Notes under the pieces: model-generated
What the model was told of the DNA's origin: nothing
What the model saw: only the letters and a program-made list of their open reading frames with translations
Databases searched by the model: none
Part shown: positions 49,182-58,587 of the stretch, one piece after another
How the letters are laid out: each line of letters starts with the position of its first letter
Position numbering within the stretch: position 1 is the stretch's first letter
Source of the DNA: CAZVFX01 sp964626565
GTDB lineage: Bacteria > Myxococcota_A > UBA9042 > CAIXZC01
Reading direction: 5' to 3'
NCBI GenBank assembly: GCA_964626565.1
Contig: CAZVFX010000018.1
Span: forward strand, 16,363-80,362
Length of the DNA stretch: 64,000 nt
Position numbers and translations under genes: made by a program

Positions 49182-50897
49182 GGCAACAGGCTCCTGTTTG
49201 CGCTGCTGCCGGCTACTGCGGTGGCCGCGTTTCCGTTTTTCTCGACGTTTTCCATTCCGAAACTGGTTGTCGCTGGCCTGATCTTATGCCCGCTGCTGTT
49301 GCTTGATCGCACCAAGGACAAACGTCCCGACCTGCCGTTATCTCTCTACCTTTTGTACCTCCTCTGCTCTCTTCCCGCGTGGGTAAAGAGCCCGTACGTG
49401 CATGAGACGATTATTCAGGTGTTGACGGACCTGCTGGCCCTGGCGGTCTACCTGTCGGCCCGCCGTCTGTCGGAAGGGGAGAAATCCGTCCCGCGGGCGG
49501 GCGTCTGGCTGGCCGCCTCCGGCCTGCTGGTCTTTGCTTTTTACGCGGTGGAGAAACTGCTGGGACTCGAGCAATTCGTCGTCGGGTCTCTGCCGGGCAG
49601 TTCCACCCTTGGCAACCCCGACTTCGTTGCCGAGTTCGCCGCGTTCTGCCTTCCCGCCGGCTTTTTGTTGGCCTACGGCACCGGCCGGGCCAGGCAGGCG
49701 ACCGGTCTGGTGACCCTCGCCGCGATGAGCTACCTGCTGCAGGCCTGCGACTCGCTCTCGGCGCTGGTCGCGGCTGCGGCCGGCGTAGTCGCCGGCGCTC
49801 TGGTCCTGGCCGCACGTCGCTTCGGCGCCCGCCGCGTGTTTGCCGCCACAGCCGGTGTGGCCGTCGCAGCCGCCGTAATCGTATCGGCGGCAGGGCTCCC
49901 GGCCTCCAAAGACGCCCGGGGCAGGCTCTACCTGTACCGCCTCTCGCTGGACTCAGCCCTGGCCAGCCCGGTAGCCGGACACGGAACGGGCGCATTCCCT
50001 GCTGCGTTCATGGACGTGCAGGGAAAATACCAGGCCACCACCAGGGCGGACCGGGGGTTATGGACCAACGCCCGTCACGCCCACAACGAACTTCTCAACA
50101 TGTGGGTGGAGCGGGGCATACTCCCGGTGCTCCTGTTCCTCGCTTTCCTGGCTGTGCACCTGTCTCGAATAGTCCGCCGCAGACGCGCCGGGGACGTGTT
50201 TCTCCTGGCCACTCTGACGGCCGCCTTCTTCCTGTTCATGGGGTCAGTGACCTACAACCTGGTGCCGGTCCGGCTTGGCTTCTTCTTATTGCTGGGTCTG
50301 GCGGCCGGGGGAATGCGTGGCGCAGGCCCCTCACTCGCTTTCGGGGTACCGGTACGGGTCATGGGTGTTGGATTGGCAGCAGTGCTGGTAGTGACCCCAC
50401 TCTGGTTGGCGACCGCGGATGTCTTGTTCGTGAAGGGCGATTATGCGGCGTCCGCGACGGTAAATCCATTCAATGGGCGTACGCTGCTGTTTCAAGGCTT
50501 GGGTGAGATGCAGCGGGGTGAGTTGGACGCTGCTTGCCCGCGACTGGAGCAATCGGCCCGCCGGTACCCCAATCTGTCGACCCTGCTGGCTCTGGGCAAC
50601 TGCCGGGTCCACACTCAAGACTTCGGCGCGGCGGAGGCGTGGTACCGCAAGGCGCTGGAATGGAAACCCACCTATTCGCTGGCCTACGCCAACCTGGCGG
50701 GGCTGTTCCATTTGCAGGGTGAGGACGAGGCCGCTTGGCGACACATCGTCAGAGCGGAATCGCTGAATCCCGGCAACCCCCGCATCAAAGCGATTCGGAT
50801 GCAGGTGTGCGAGGGAAATGATTTTTGTTTGGCGCCCGACCCGGTTCCCGGTTATAGTCGTGACCTGAAGTCCGAAGCCGGTGAAAACACTCCTTGA
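49176..50897 (+). CDS. O-antigen ligase-like (Wzy/WaaL) membrane protein with TPR domain
   Basis: 573 residues from GTG at 49176. Ten or more membrane helices are visible. A periplasmic loop carries the motif GHGTGAFPAAFMDVQGKYQA, with ARHAHNELLNMWVERGILPV, typical of O-antigen ligase/polymerase proteins. The C-terminal 110 residues are TPR-like (GAAEAWYRKALEWKPTYSLA; YANLAGLFHLQGEDEAAWRH). It is likely to join or polymerise surface glycans or glycosylate proteins in the periplasm. Codons near residue 383-391 come from a 28-bp repeat also found between genes at 46468-46495. No other alternative start fits the first membrane helix as well. Confidence 0.85.
   Translation: MSGNRLLFALLPATAVAAFPFFSTFSIPKLVVAGLILCPLLLLDRTKDKRPDLPLSLYLLYLLCSLPAWVKSPYVHETIIQVLTDLLALAVYLSARRLSEGEKSVPRAGVWLAASGLLVFAFYAVEKLLGLEQFVVGSLPGSSTLGNPDFVAEFAAFCLPAGFLLAYGTGRARQATGLVTLAAMSYLLQACDSLSALVAAAAGVVAGALVLAARRFGARRVFAATAGVAVAAAVIVSAAGLPASKDARGRLYLYRLSLDSALASPVAGHGTGAFPAAFMDVQGKYQATTRADRGLWTNARHAHNELLNMWVERGILPVLLFLAFLAVHLSRIVRRRRAGDVFLLATLTAAFFLFMGSVTYNLVPVRLGFFLLLGLAAGGMRGAGPSLAFGVPVRVMGVGLAAVLVVTPLWLATADVLFVKGDYAASATVNPFNGRTLLFQGLGEMQRGELDAACPRLEQSARRYPNLSTLLALGNCRVHTQDFGAAEAWYRKALEWKPTYSLAYANLAGLFHLQGEDEAAWRHIVRAESLNPGNPRIKAIRMQVCEGNDFCLAPDPVPGYSRDLKSEAGENTP
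50322..50349. repeat. 28-bp repeat unit inside the O-antigen-ligase-like gene
   Basis: Identical over 28 bases to 46468-46495. It reads in frame as part of AGPSLAFGV, between two membrane helices. Confidence 0.9.
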
Positions 50898-50909
50898 GGA
50901 GCGACTGCA

Positions 50910-51944
50910 ATGAGCCAGATAATCGACTTTTGCATGGAACTCGACTCAGTGGCGCTACGCCTTTACAAGAAGCTCGGTGAGACGGTGAGCGACGACAACG
51001 AACAGTTGTGGAGCTCACTCATGAGCGAGAAGCGCCGTCGGATCGAGGAATGGCGTACCCTGCGCGGCGGCTACGACGCGGCGCTGGTACCATCTCCGGT
51101 GGTCAATCCTGAGCTGACCCTGAGCCGCCTCAAAGACAAGCTCAACCGTCTGACCGAGTTGCAGGACAAGGTCAAAGACATAACCGATTTCAAAGGTGCG
51201 GTGGAGTTGGCCGTCCAGGCAGAGTCCCTGCTGGTGGATACTGATTCGCTGCGCTTGCTGAAGGTTGGTCGAATTTACGGCTTGTCCCGTGACGAAGAGA
51301 CCGCGGACATTCCGGCCATCGGGGGGATCACATCCCGGTTTGCCGAGATTGGTGAAGCCACCGCGGCCTTTGCCGATTCCGTGGTCAAACTCCACGAGGC
51401 CCACGAGCGGTTGTGGGACCGGGAAGATCGCGACCCGGTGACCGGGGCATATGCCCGGCGAGTGCTTTTTCAGCACGGGTCGTTCCTGGTGGATTGGGCG
51501 GCACGTTACTCCAAGCCGCTGGGCCTGCTTCACCTGCAAATAGACGAGTTTTCCTCCATCATCGGGCAGTACGGTCATGCCGCGGCCGACGGGCTGCTCT
51601 CCGCGGCTTACAATCGGGTCAACGCGGTTACCCGGCGCACCGACTGGGTAGTGCGCAACGGAGCCGACGACTTCATCGTCTTGATCATGGGCACCTCCGA
51701 GGAAGGGATGGAAATTGCAGCCGAGAAGATCCTGGCCCAGATCAGGTCGCCATCCTTCCACGTCGATCGGTTCGACATCCCGGTGACCGGCTCCATCGGA
51801 CTTTGCGTCTATCCTTCGGAGATCGAGGGTGAGCCAACCGTCGAACTGCTGCTGCACCTGGCGGACAAAGCCCTCGAAGCCGCCCGGTCCGCCGGCGGCA
51901 ACTGCCTCTTCATCGCCGACGCGGACATGGTTCCGACCCCGTAG
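50910..51944 (+). CDS. GGDEF-domain protein with degenerate active site
   Basis: 344 residues. The first 60 are helical and reminiscent of a ferritin/rubrerythrin-like helix pair (MELDSVALRLYKKLGETVSD; EKRRRIEEW in place of EExxH). A middle helical linker leads to a GGDEF domain (DPVTGAYARRVLFQHG; GLLHLQIDEFSSIIGQYGHA) in which the signature is GADDF at residues 251-255. Loss of the second Gly and of the Glu suggests little or no cyclic-di-GMP synthesis, so a binding or regulatory role is more likely. It lies 12 bases after the ligase gene, with GGAG upstream, and was probably transcribed with it. Confidence 0.85.
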   Translation: MSQIIDFCMELDSVALRLYKKLGETVSDDNEQLWSSLMSEKRRRIEEWRTLRGGYDAALVPSPVVNPELTLSRLKDKLNRLTELQDKVKDITDFKGAVELAVQAESLLVDTDSLRLLKVGRIYGLSRDEETADIPAIGGITSRFAEIGEATAAFADSVVKLHEAHERLWDREDRDPVTGAYARRVLFQHGSFLVDWAARYSKPLGLLHLQIDEFSSIIGQYGHAAADGLLSAAYNRVNAVTRRTDWVVRNGADDFIVLIMGTSEEGMEIAAEKILAQIRSPSFHVDRFDIPVTGSIGLCVYPSEIEGEPTVELLLHLADKALEAARSAGGNCLFIADADMVPTP

Positions 51945-51981
51945 TTCTTACAACCTCAATCTGACGCGAGGGAGTTGTGCA

Positions 51982-54000
51982 ATGTCCTTGAATCACAGAT
52001 TCAGAAAGCTGTTTTCCCCCATAACCATCAACGGACTGGAGATTCGCAACCGTATCGTCATGCCTGCCTTCGGGCTGAAGTACTGCGGCATCGACCGAAA
52101 GCCAAACCAGCGCCTCATCGATTTCTACCTGGCGCGGGCGAAGGGGGGCTGCGGGCTTATTGTCATCGGGGGTGTGGGCATTGATCTGGAAGGCTCCGGG
52201 CTGATGCTTCCGTCCATCGAAAACGATGACTTCGTTCCTGCTTGGAAGACGCTGGCCGATGCGCTCCGGCCCCACGGCGCCCGGCTGTTTCTGCAACTGT
52301 TCCACGCCGGACGGTACCAGCACTCCATGTTGGCTCGAGGCGCCACGGCCGTGGCCCCCTCGGCGGTAGCTTCCCGCTACACCCGTGAAGAACCTCGGGC
52401 ATTGGAACTGGACGAAATTCCCGTAATCCAGGAAAAATTCGCCGCGGCCGCAGTACGGGCACAGGCCGCGGGTATAGATGGTGTGGAGATCATCGGTTCC
52501 GCGGGCTACCTCATCTGCCAGTTCCTCTCCCCCGTCACCAACCTGCGCACCGACGAATACGGCGGCAGCTTCGAGAACCGCGCAAGGTTTGGAAGGGAGG
52601 TAATGGAGAAGGTCCGCGCGGCGGTGGGCCCCCACTATCCGGTAGGCATGCGGGTCGCAGGCAGCGATTTTGTCCCGGGGGGCAACACCAATGCACAGCT
52701 CATCGAGGCGTACAAGGTGTTCGCGACCGCGGGGGTCGACTTTTTCAACGTCACGGGCGGATGGCACGAAACCCTCGTCCCGCAGCTCCCTTCCATGGTG
52801 CCCCGGGGGGCTTATGCCTACCTGGCCGCCAACATACGCCGGGAGATTGACGTGCCGGTGGTTGCGTCGAATCGAATTGTCGAGCCTGACCAGGCCGAGG
52901 CGGTGCTCCAGGACACCCTGGTCGACATGGTCACCATCGGCAGGTCTCAGATAGCCGACCCTGAGTGGGCCAATAAGGCTCAGGAAGGGCGAGCCGCCGC
53001 GATCAGGCCTTGCGTGGGTTGCATGCAAGGTTGCCTGGACCGGCTGTTCTCCATGCGGGACGTGGAGTGCCTTTGCAATCCGGTGGCGGGACATGAGGCC
53101 AAGCGACAGTTGTCGCCGGCTGCGGAGGTGAAGACGGTCGTGGTTGTAGGCGGCGGTCCGGCCGGACTGGAGGCCGCGCTCACGGCCTCCCGACGTGGAC
53201 ACAAGGTAATCCTGCTGGAAAAAGGGGACGAAATCGGCGGCCAGCTCCCGTTGGTAGCCGCACCGCCGGGAAGGGAGGAGTTTAACTCGCTCAATCTGTA
53301 CTACCGGGAGGCCCTGGGAAACAGCAGTGTGGACCTTCGTTTGAGGACGGATGCGACGCCGGAGACGATCAAGGAGTTGAAACCGGACGTGGTGCTGGTG
53401 GCTGCAGGTTCCAGCCAGCTTGTGCCGCCGATTCCCGGCGTCGACCGTCCCGAGGTGGTGACTGCGTGGGATGTATTGCTGGAACGAGCCGAGGTGGGCC
53501 GCAAGGTCGCGGTGTTGGGCGGTGGCGCGGTGGGGGTGGAAACGGCCATAACCGTCGCCGAGCGCGGCGGCGTCAGTGGCGAGGGGCTAAAATTCCTGTT
53601 GAAGCATGAGGCTGAGGATTTCGAGACGCTGAAGAAACTGGCCACCCGGGGAGTCCGGGAAGTTACGATCCTGGAGAAGCTGTCGAAAATCGGCAAGGAC
53701 ATCGGCCCCACCACCAAGTGGGTGCTCCTCAAAGAGTTGGACATGCTGGGAGTAGAGACACAAGTGAAGGCGGAGGTGACGGCCATTACCGACGCCGGGG
53801 TTGAGTACACGTGGGGCGAGGCGAGCAAGACTCTTAAGGTGGACACGGTAGTCCTGGCGCTGGGTTCACGTCCCAACGACGAATTGGTGCGCAGCCTTGA
53901 GGAGGCCTCCATCGAGTGCATCACCATCGGAGACGTGAAGAAACCGCGCAAGATCATGGACGCGGTCCACGAGGGGTTTCTGACCGCGCTGGAAATCTAG
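51982..54000 (+). CDS. Old-Yellow-Enzyme/2,4-dienoyl-CoA-reductase-like flavoprotein
   Basis: 672 residues from ATG at 51982 (GGAG at seven-base spacing). An FMN-binding TIM barrel (LFSPITINGLEIRNRIVMPA; GVEIIGSAGYLICQFLSPVT) is followed by iron-sulfur cysteines (RPCVGCMQGCLDRLF ... CLCNPV) and a C-terminal FAD/NAD(P) region with two dinucleotide motifs (VVVVGGGPAGLEAALTASRR; VAVLGGGAVGVETAITVAER). The order FMN-4Fe4S-FAD matches FadH-like dienoyl-CoA reductases and related trimethylamine dehydrogenase proteins. The substrate cannot be read from sequence. The stop overlaps the convergent membrane gene by four bases. Confidence 0.9.
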   Translation: MSLNHRFRKLFSPITINGLEIRNRIVMPAFGLKYCGIDRKPNQRLIDFYLARAKGGCGLIVIGGVGIDLEGSGLMLPSIENDDFVPAWKTLADALRPHGARLFLQLFHAGRYQHSMLARGATAVAPSAVASRYTREEPRALELDEIPVIQEKFAAAAVRAQAAGIDGVEIIGSAGYLICQFLSPVTNLRTDEYGGSFENRARFGREVMEKVRAAVGPHYPVGMRVAGSDFVPGGNTNAQLIEAYKVFATAGVDFFNVTGGWHETLVPQLPSMVPRGAYAYLAANIRREIDVPVVASNRIVEPDQAEAVLQDTLVDMVTIGRSQIADPEWANKAQEGRAAAIRPCVGCMQGCLDRLFSMRDVECLCNPVAGHEAKRQLSPAAEVKTVVVVGGGPAGLEAALTASRRGHKVILLEKGDEIGGQLPLVAAPPGREEFNSLNLYYREALGNSSVDLRLRTDATPETIKELKPDVVLVAAGSSQLVPPIPGVDRPEVVTAWDVLLERAEVGRKVAVLGGGAVGVETAITVAERGGVSGEGLKFLLKHEAEDFETLKKLATRGVREVTILEKLSKIGKDIGPTTKWVLLKELDMLGVETQVKAEVTAITDAGVEYTWGEASKTLKVDTVVLALGSRPNDELVRSLEEASIECITIGDVKKPRKIMDAVHEGFLTALEI

Positions 54001-55928
54001 AGTTCGTGCAGGAAGATAGTCACATCATTGCCCACGATTCTAAGGTCTTCGAAGAAGTCGGCCACATACATGCGATTTGGAATGGTCCTCCCTTTCTTTG
54101 CCGCCAACGGCAATTCATTCAGGGCGCGGCGGCAGGCGGGAGTGAGTTTCGAGCTACCGGTGCGATAGCATAACAATCCCTGGTAAAAATAGGCGGGCCT
54201 GTCGTCGGGCAGTTGGGGCATCGCCCCGTCGGGCGCCACGGGAAGATATTCGATCCCTCTCTCGTTATCGCCCAGGAGCGCCGCGAATAGCGTGCGGGTG
54301 CGGAAGCACCGGGAGAAGTCCACCATGCGTTTGTCCTTGCTCCCTTCCACCGTCACTTCGGCACTGTCGGCAGGGTATAGAACAACAGAGCGGTCGGGGA
54401 CCCCGGCCAGGGCAGTTTGAAGGTGTAGAAACTGCTGCTGCTGGTTGTAGGTACGGTCGAGGCCGGCGAAGAAGGGGAAGACGCAAGTAAGGAGTGCGGC
54501 CAGGGCCAGCCCGGCGACAGCCTTGCCACTGAATTGGTCGACGACCGCGCTGACTCCGCGGGCAGAGACGAGCAGGAAGGCGGGGGCTGCGCTCAGAGTC
54601 GTGCGCACCCCGAAAAAGGGCACCTCTCCGCCCCGTTTTAGAAATCCGGCCGCGAACAGGGGCACCAGCCAGAGGTGTAGAAACAGCCATTTCCGGCGCT
54701 CACTCTTCGACGGGAGCAAGGCAACCGCGGTAATATAGGCCAGAATCAGCGCCAGGGGAGTGAGTTTGGGGTTGAAGAACACTATCTCAATCGGCGCATA
54801 AGTGTCGGTTTGGGTGAAGCCACGGAAGGGGTATCCGCCCCCGGCCAGCACGTGTAGTCCGTGATGGTATTCGAGTATGAGTAACAGTAAAAGAATCAGG
54901 ACCCCGGCCGCGGTAAACCGCGGGGTCTGTCCTTTCTTCTCCTGCTTCGAGCCCCACCAATAGAGGAACGCCGCGGCCAGGCCGCCCCTGAGGAACCACT
55001 TGATAGCCGCCTGCCAACCCGGTTCACCCTGTCCGGAACTGCTACTCGCCAGGTAGTGTCCATACTGAGTCACCAGGAAAGGCAGGGCGAAAAGGAATAG
55101 CAGCGCGGCTGCGGACAGCACTGCGGGCGTCAACAGCTCTCGCGGGGAGAGGCGGCGATTGAGCAGCGGTGCGGCCAGCACCGGCACTACGAAGATCACT
55201 GCCTCCGGCCTGGTCTGCAGGGTGAGCAGCAGGGCGAAGCCGAAGGCGCAGAAGGTCGCGAGACTCGCGGTTCTGAGCCACAGGAGCAAGAGCGCGATGG
55301 ACAAAGTCGCCAGTGTGGCGTACGGAACGGTCAGGCAGGCCGACCCCGAGAACGTGAGCATGGGCGGATAGATGGCTGCCATCGCGGCGGCTATCAGCGC
55401 CTCGCGGGGCCGTCCCCACAACAGGCGCGCGGCCAGGTAGATGGCCGGTACGAGCAGGGCGGACAGCAAGCTGACCAGGGAGAAGTAGACGCCGGCGGTT
55501 TTACCTGCGACCACCATTATGGCGCCGGCCAGCGACGTGACCCCGAGGGGATAGATCGACTGAAACTGTGCGTTCCAGTCAAAGGAAGCGACTGCGTAGG
55601 CGTCCACCACCCGGGTCAGGCCTCCGTAGGAATTGACCATGGGAAGACCGTGGCAAAACAGGAACCTCACCCCGAGGCCTGCAACTGTCATGACGGCCAA
55701 GGTGGGAAGCACCCAGCCCGGTTCGCCAGGCGGGAAAAGTTCCTTCCTCAGTTGCGGCCAGCTTGCGCACAACGCCGCGGCCAGCCCGATCCAGGCAAGC
55801 AGTGCAACGGGCGCGACATAGGCGCCGGGAAACGATGGCAGTGCAGCTATCATGACGTTGGACAGTACAGCAATTCCGCTCTCCCAAGTCAACGAAAAGC
55901 GCTGCCGGGCGCATCCCGGTTTTTCCAT
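53997..55928 (-). CDS. GT39/GT83-like membrane glycosyltransferase
   Basis: 643 residues from ATG at 55928, with about a dozen membrane helices. The first periplasmic loop and following helices resemble dolichyl/undecaprenyl-phosphate-sugar transferases (SIYPLGVTSLAGAIMVVAGK; AAMAAIYPPMLTFSGSACLT). The C-terminal 180 residues are soluble (VPDRSVVLYPADSAEVTVEG). Such enzymes move a sugar from a polyprenyl phosphate to protein or lipid in the periplasm. The acidic catalytic pair could not be placed with certainty. No strong ribosome-binding site is visible, so the start may differ. Divergent from the RND gene. Confidence 0.7.
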   Translation of the reverse strand: MEKPGCARQRFSLTWESGIAVLSNVMIAALPSFPGAYVAPVALLAWIGLAAALCASWPQLRKELFPPGEPGWVLPTLAVMTVAGLGVRFLFCHGLPMVNSYGGLTRVVDAYAVASFDWNAQFQSIYPLGVTSLAGAIMVVAGKTAGVYFSLVSLLSALLVPAIYLAARLLWGRPREALIAAAMAAIYPPMLTFSGSACLTVPYATLATLSIALLLLWLRTASLATFCAFGFALLLTLQTRPEAVIFVVPVLAAPLLNRRLSPRELLTPAVLSAAALLFLFALPFLVTQYGHYLASSSSGQGEPGWQAAIKWFLRGGLAAAFLYWWGSKQEKKGQTPRFTAAGVLILLLLLILEYHHGLHVLAGGGYPFRGFTQTDTYAPIEIVFFNPKLTPLALILAYITAVALLPSKSERRKWLFLHLWLVPLFAAGFLKRGGEVPFFGVRTTLSAAPAFLLVSARGVSAVVDQFSGKAVAGLALAALLTCVFPFFAGLDRTYNQQQQFLHLQTALAGVPDRSVVLYPADSAEVTVEGSKDKRMVDFSRCFRTRTLFAALLGDNERGIEYLPVAPDGAMPQLPDDRPAYFYQGLLCYRTGSSKLTPACRRALNELPLAAKKGRTIPNRMYVADFFEDLRIVGNDVTIFLHEL

Positions 55929-56016
55929 GTTCTGGCTCGTGATCTGTGGTAGGCTATCCGAAACTGCCGTCCCCGGGTGAAGTCTCATGCCCACGGATAG
56001 TCGGGGTACAGGAGCA

Positions 56017-58587
56017 ATGAATTTCAAAGACCCAGCGCTCGCGGCGACCAGGCGAGTTCTTACATTCATGGTGAGATGGCCGTGGCTCACTCTTGTTGTG
56101 GCACTGATGCTGACCGGAGGCTTCGGCTACCTCGGGTCCCGGCTTGAAATCACCACCGACCTCGACGACCTCTTCCCGGAAAACACACCTCACGTGGTGA
56201 GGGCTTTTGAGGCACGACAGAAACTCCTTTCCGCATCACAGATTCTCATCGTCGTGGCCTCTCCCGACAAGGATACAAATAAGAACTTCATAACTGCGTT
56301 GCACGACAAAATCGCGGCGGACCCGGATATTCAGTCCACGGAGTTGAAATACGACAAGAGCTTCTTCAAGAAGAACGCGCTGCTGTTCCTGGACCAGGAG
56401 GAGTTGAAACGAATTGACGGGAGATTGAAGAAGGCGATCAAGAAGGCGGTTAGCAAGGAACTGGGTCCTTTCGACGATGAAGGAGACGCGGACGGCGGGG
56501 AGGACGACGCCGGCGACTTTGAGGACGACCCGTTCGCCGACTTCGACGAGGACTTCGGTGACGAGGAGGAAGGGGCGGAAAAGGAGACTGGTGACGAAGC
56601 CGGGGACGCGGTGGAGGAAGAGGACGACGGCGGCTCGTTCAAGTTGGTTGACGACGAAGAACTTCGCAAGAAGTACAAGTCGGCCAGCCTCAACGAGTAC
56701 TTCACCAATGAGCAGGGTACGGTTTATGCCTTGAAGGCCTACCCCTCGTTCGGTCCCGGCGACATGGAGAAGTCGAAACAGCTTATCCAACGGATCCACG
56801 AATATGCGGCCGCGTTGGAACCGGAAAAACTGAACCCGGAAATGGAGTGGGCCCTCGAGGGCGACTATCACAAGAAGATTGAAGAGATCTCGGTCATCAC
56901 CACTGATTTGACCAAGGCCTCGGTGTTTGCGCTGTCGGTGATTCTGGTTCTGGCCATTCTTTACTTCGGCAGCTTTCGAGCCTTGGTTTTCGTCTTCGTG
57001 CCTCTCCTCTCAGGCATAGCCTGGACCATGGGCGTGGCCTGGCTGACCGTCGGATACTTGAATCTCATAACCGCGTTCATTTTTGCTCTGATGTTTGGCC
57101 TCGGGATCGACTTTGCGGTCCACGCGGCGAGCCGGTACTTCGAGGAACGGAGGTCCGGGCTACCCGTTGAAGAGGCGATTGTCGAGGGGCTGCTCAATCT
57201 GGGCAGACCGATGATCTCCGCCGCGATTACCACCACCGTTACGTTCCTGTCGCTGGTGGTGTTCGATTTCCGGGGATTTTCACAGTTCGGACTCATTGCC
57301 GGACTGGGCGTTCCCCTTTGCCTCCTGGTCATATATATGCTGCTTCCGCCCCTGGTGGTCATTTCCAACAGAATCTGGAAAGAAGGCCTGATCCGGGGGC
57401 GGTTCTCCTCCGATGTCGGGTCGGCTCTATTTGGCACGAGGGGCAGAACCGCGCTGGTCACCGCGGCAGTTTTCGGGTGCGCCATCTACCTGGCTCCCGG
57501 GCTACTGTCGGTTGATTTTGAACACGACATGTCCAAAGTGATGACCAAGAAGAAGGAGAGTCGGCGAAATCGAATCGTACGCAAATTCCGCAAGCAGGTG
57601 GAGAGCCGTTCGGCATCACCCATCGTTCTTCTGACCGCGTCCATGGAGGAGACCCGGAAAGTTCACGATTTTCTGAAGGAGAATGGGGGGCAGTATCCCC
57701 GGCTGGAGGACGTTTCCTCGATCTACAGCTTTGTGCCTGACCATCAGGCCGAGAAGCTGAAGCTGGTGCGGGGGATGAAGGAACGACTCGACCGCAAGAT
57801 GGGAACGCTGAAAGGGGAAGACCTCGAGGCGGCTCAAAGAGCCCAGGAGTTCCTGGAGCCCGCCGAGTTCGAAGTCAACGACCTCCCCGACTGGGTGAAG
57901 AAGAAGTTCACCGACAAGAATGGGGATCTGGGTCACTTCGTGATGCTGTTCGCCCGGGGCGGCAAGGCCAACGCCAACACGGTTGGAGAGATTATCCAAC
58001 AGCTCGACGAAATAAAGGTGGATGGAAAGTCCTATTACACCACAGCCTCTTACTACATTCTGCACGACGCCTACGAGATCATCAGAAAAGAAGGGCCGCT
58101 GGCGGTGGCCCTGGCCGGTCTGGCTGTGCTGCTGCTCCTCATCCTGGACTTCAGGCGCCTGAGCGATGTGCTGGCAGCTTTCCTTCCGTTGACGCTCGGC
58201 GTGGTGTGTCTCCTGGGGTTCATGGGCAAAATGACCATGAATCTCAACATGTTCAACATGGTAGTTCTTCCCACGGTGCTGGGAATCGGAGTCGACACCA
58301 GCATCCACCTGCTGCACCGGGTGAGGGAGGAAGGTCCCAGCCGAGTCGGAGTAGTGGCCAACACCACCGGTTCGGCCGCTGGATTGTCGGCAGCCACCAC
58401 CGCAGTGGGGTTCGGGAGCTTTGCTCTGGCGACCAATCCGGGGCTCGGGACCATAGGGCGTTTGGCGCCAATTGGAATAATGATGTGCTACCTGGCGTCT
58501 GTGTTGCTCACTTGTTCTTTCGCCTACCTGTGGAGTAGGCGGCGCAAGGGGGCCGTGGAAAACGAGCAAGATGGAGGAAACAGATGA
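56017..58587 (+). CDS. RND/MMPL superfamily transporter with acidic periplasmic insert
   Basis: 856 residues from ATG at 56017 (AGGAG just upstream; ATG at 55987 is an alternative). Twelve membrane helices in two halves, each with a sterol-sensing/MMPL-like block (LIFAL-type helices such as VSQ-free IFALMFGLGIDFAVHAASRY and LPTVLGIGVDTSIHLLHRVR). Long periplasmic loops follow helices 1 and 7. Loop 1 contains about 60 residues that are mostly Asp/Glu (DDEGDADGGEDDAGDFEDDP). The family includes lipid and hopanoid exporters. It overlaps the lipocalin-like gene as ATGA, so the two probably act together in lipid export. Confidence 0.88.
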   Translation: MNFKDPALAATRRVLTFMVRWPWLTLVVALMLTGGFGYLGSRLEITTDLDDLFPENTPHVVRAFEARQKLLSASQILIVVASPDKDTNKNFITALHDKIAADPDIQSTELKYDKSFFKKNALLFLDQEELKRIDGRLKKAIKKAVSKELGPFDDEGDADGGEDDAGDFEDDPFADFDEDFGDEEEGAEKETGDEAGDAVEEEDDGGSFKLVDDEELRKKYKSASLNEYFTNEQGTVYALKAYPSFGPGDMEKSKQLIQRIHEYAAALEPEKLNPEMEWALEGDYHKKIEEISVITTDLTKASVFALSVILVLAILYFGSFRALVFVFVPLLSGIAWTMGVAWLTVGYLNLITAFIFALMFGLGIDFAVHAASRYFEERRSGLPVEEAIVEGLLNLGRPMISAAITTTVTFLSLVVFDFRGFSQFGLIAGLGVPLCLLVIYMLLPPLVVISNRIWKEGLIRGRFSSDVGSALFGTRGRTALVTAAVFGCAIYLAPGLLSVDFEHDMSKVMTKKKESRRNRIVRKFRKQVESRSASPIVLLTASMEETRKVHDFLKENGGQYPRLEDVSSIYSFVPDHQAEKLKLVRGMKERLDRKMGTLKGEDLEAAQRAQEFLEPAEFEVNDLPDWVKKKFTDKNGDLGHFVMLFARGGKANANTVGEIIQQLDEIKVDGKSYYTTASYYILHDAYEIIRKEGPLAVALAGLAVLLLLILDFRRLSDVLAAFLPLTLGVVCLLGFMGKMTMNLNMFNMVVLPTVLGIGVDTSIHLLHRVREEGPSRVGVVANTTGSAAGLSAATTAVGFGSFALATNPGLGTIGRLAPIGIMMCYLASVLLTCSFAYLWSRRRKGAVENEQDGGNR

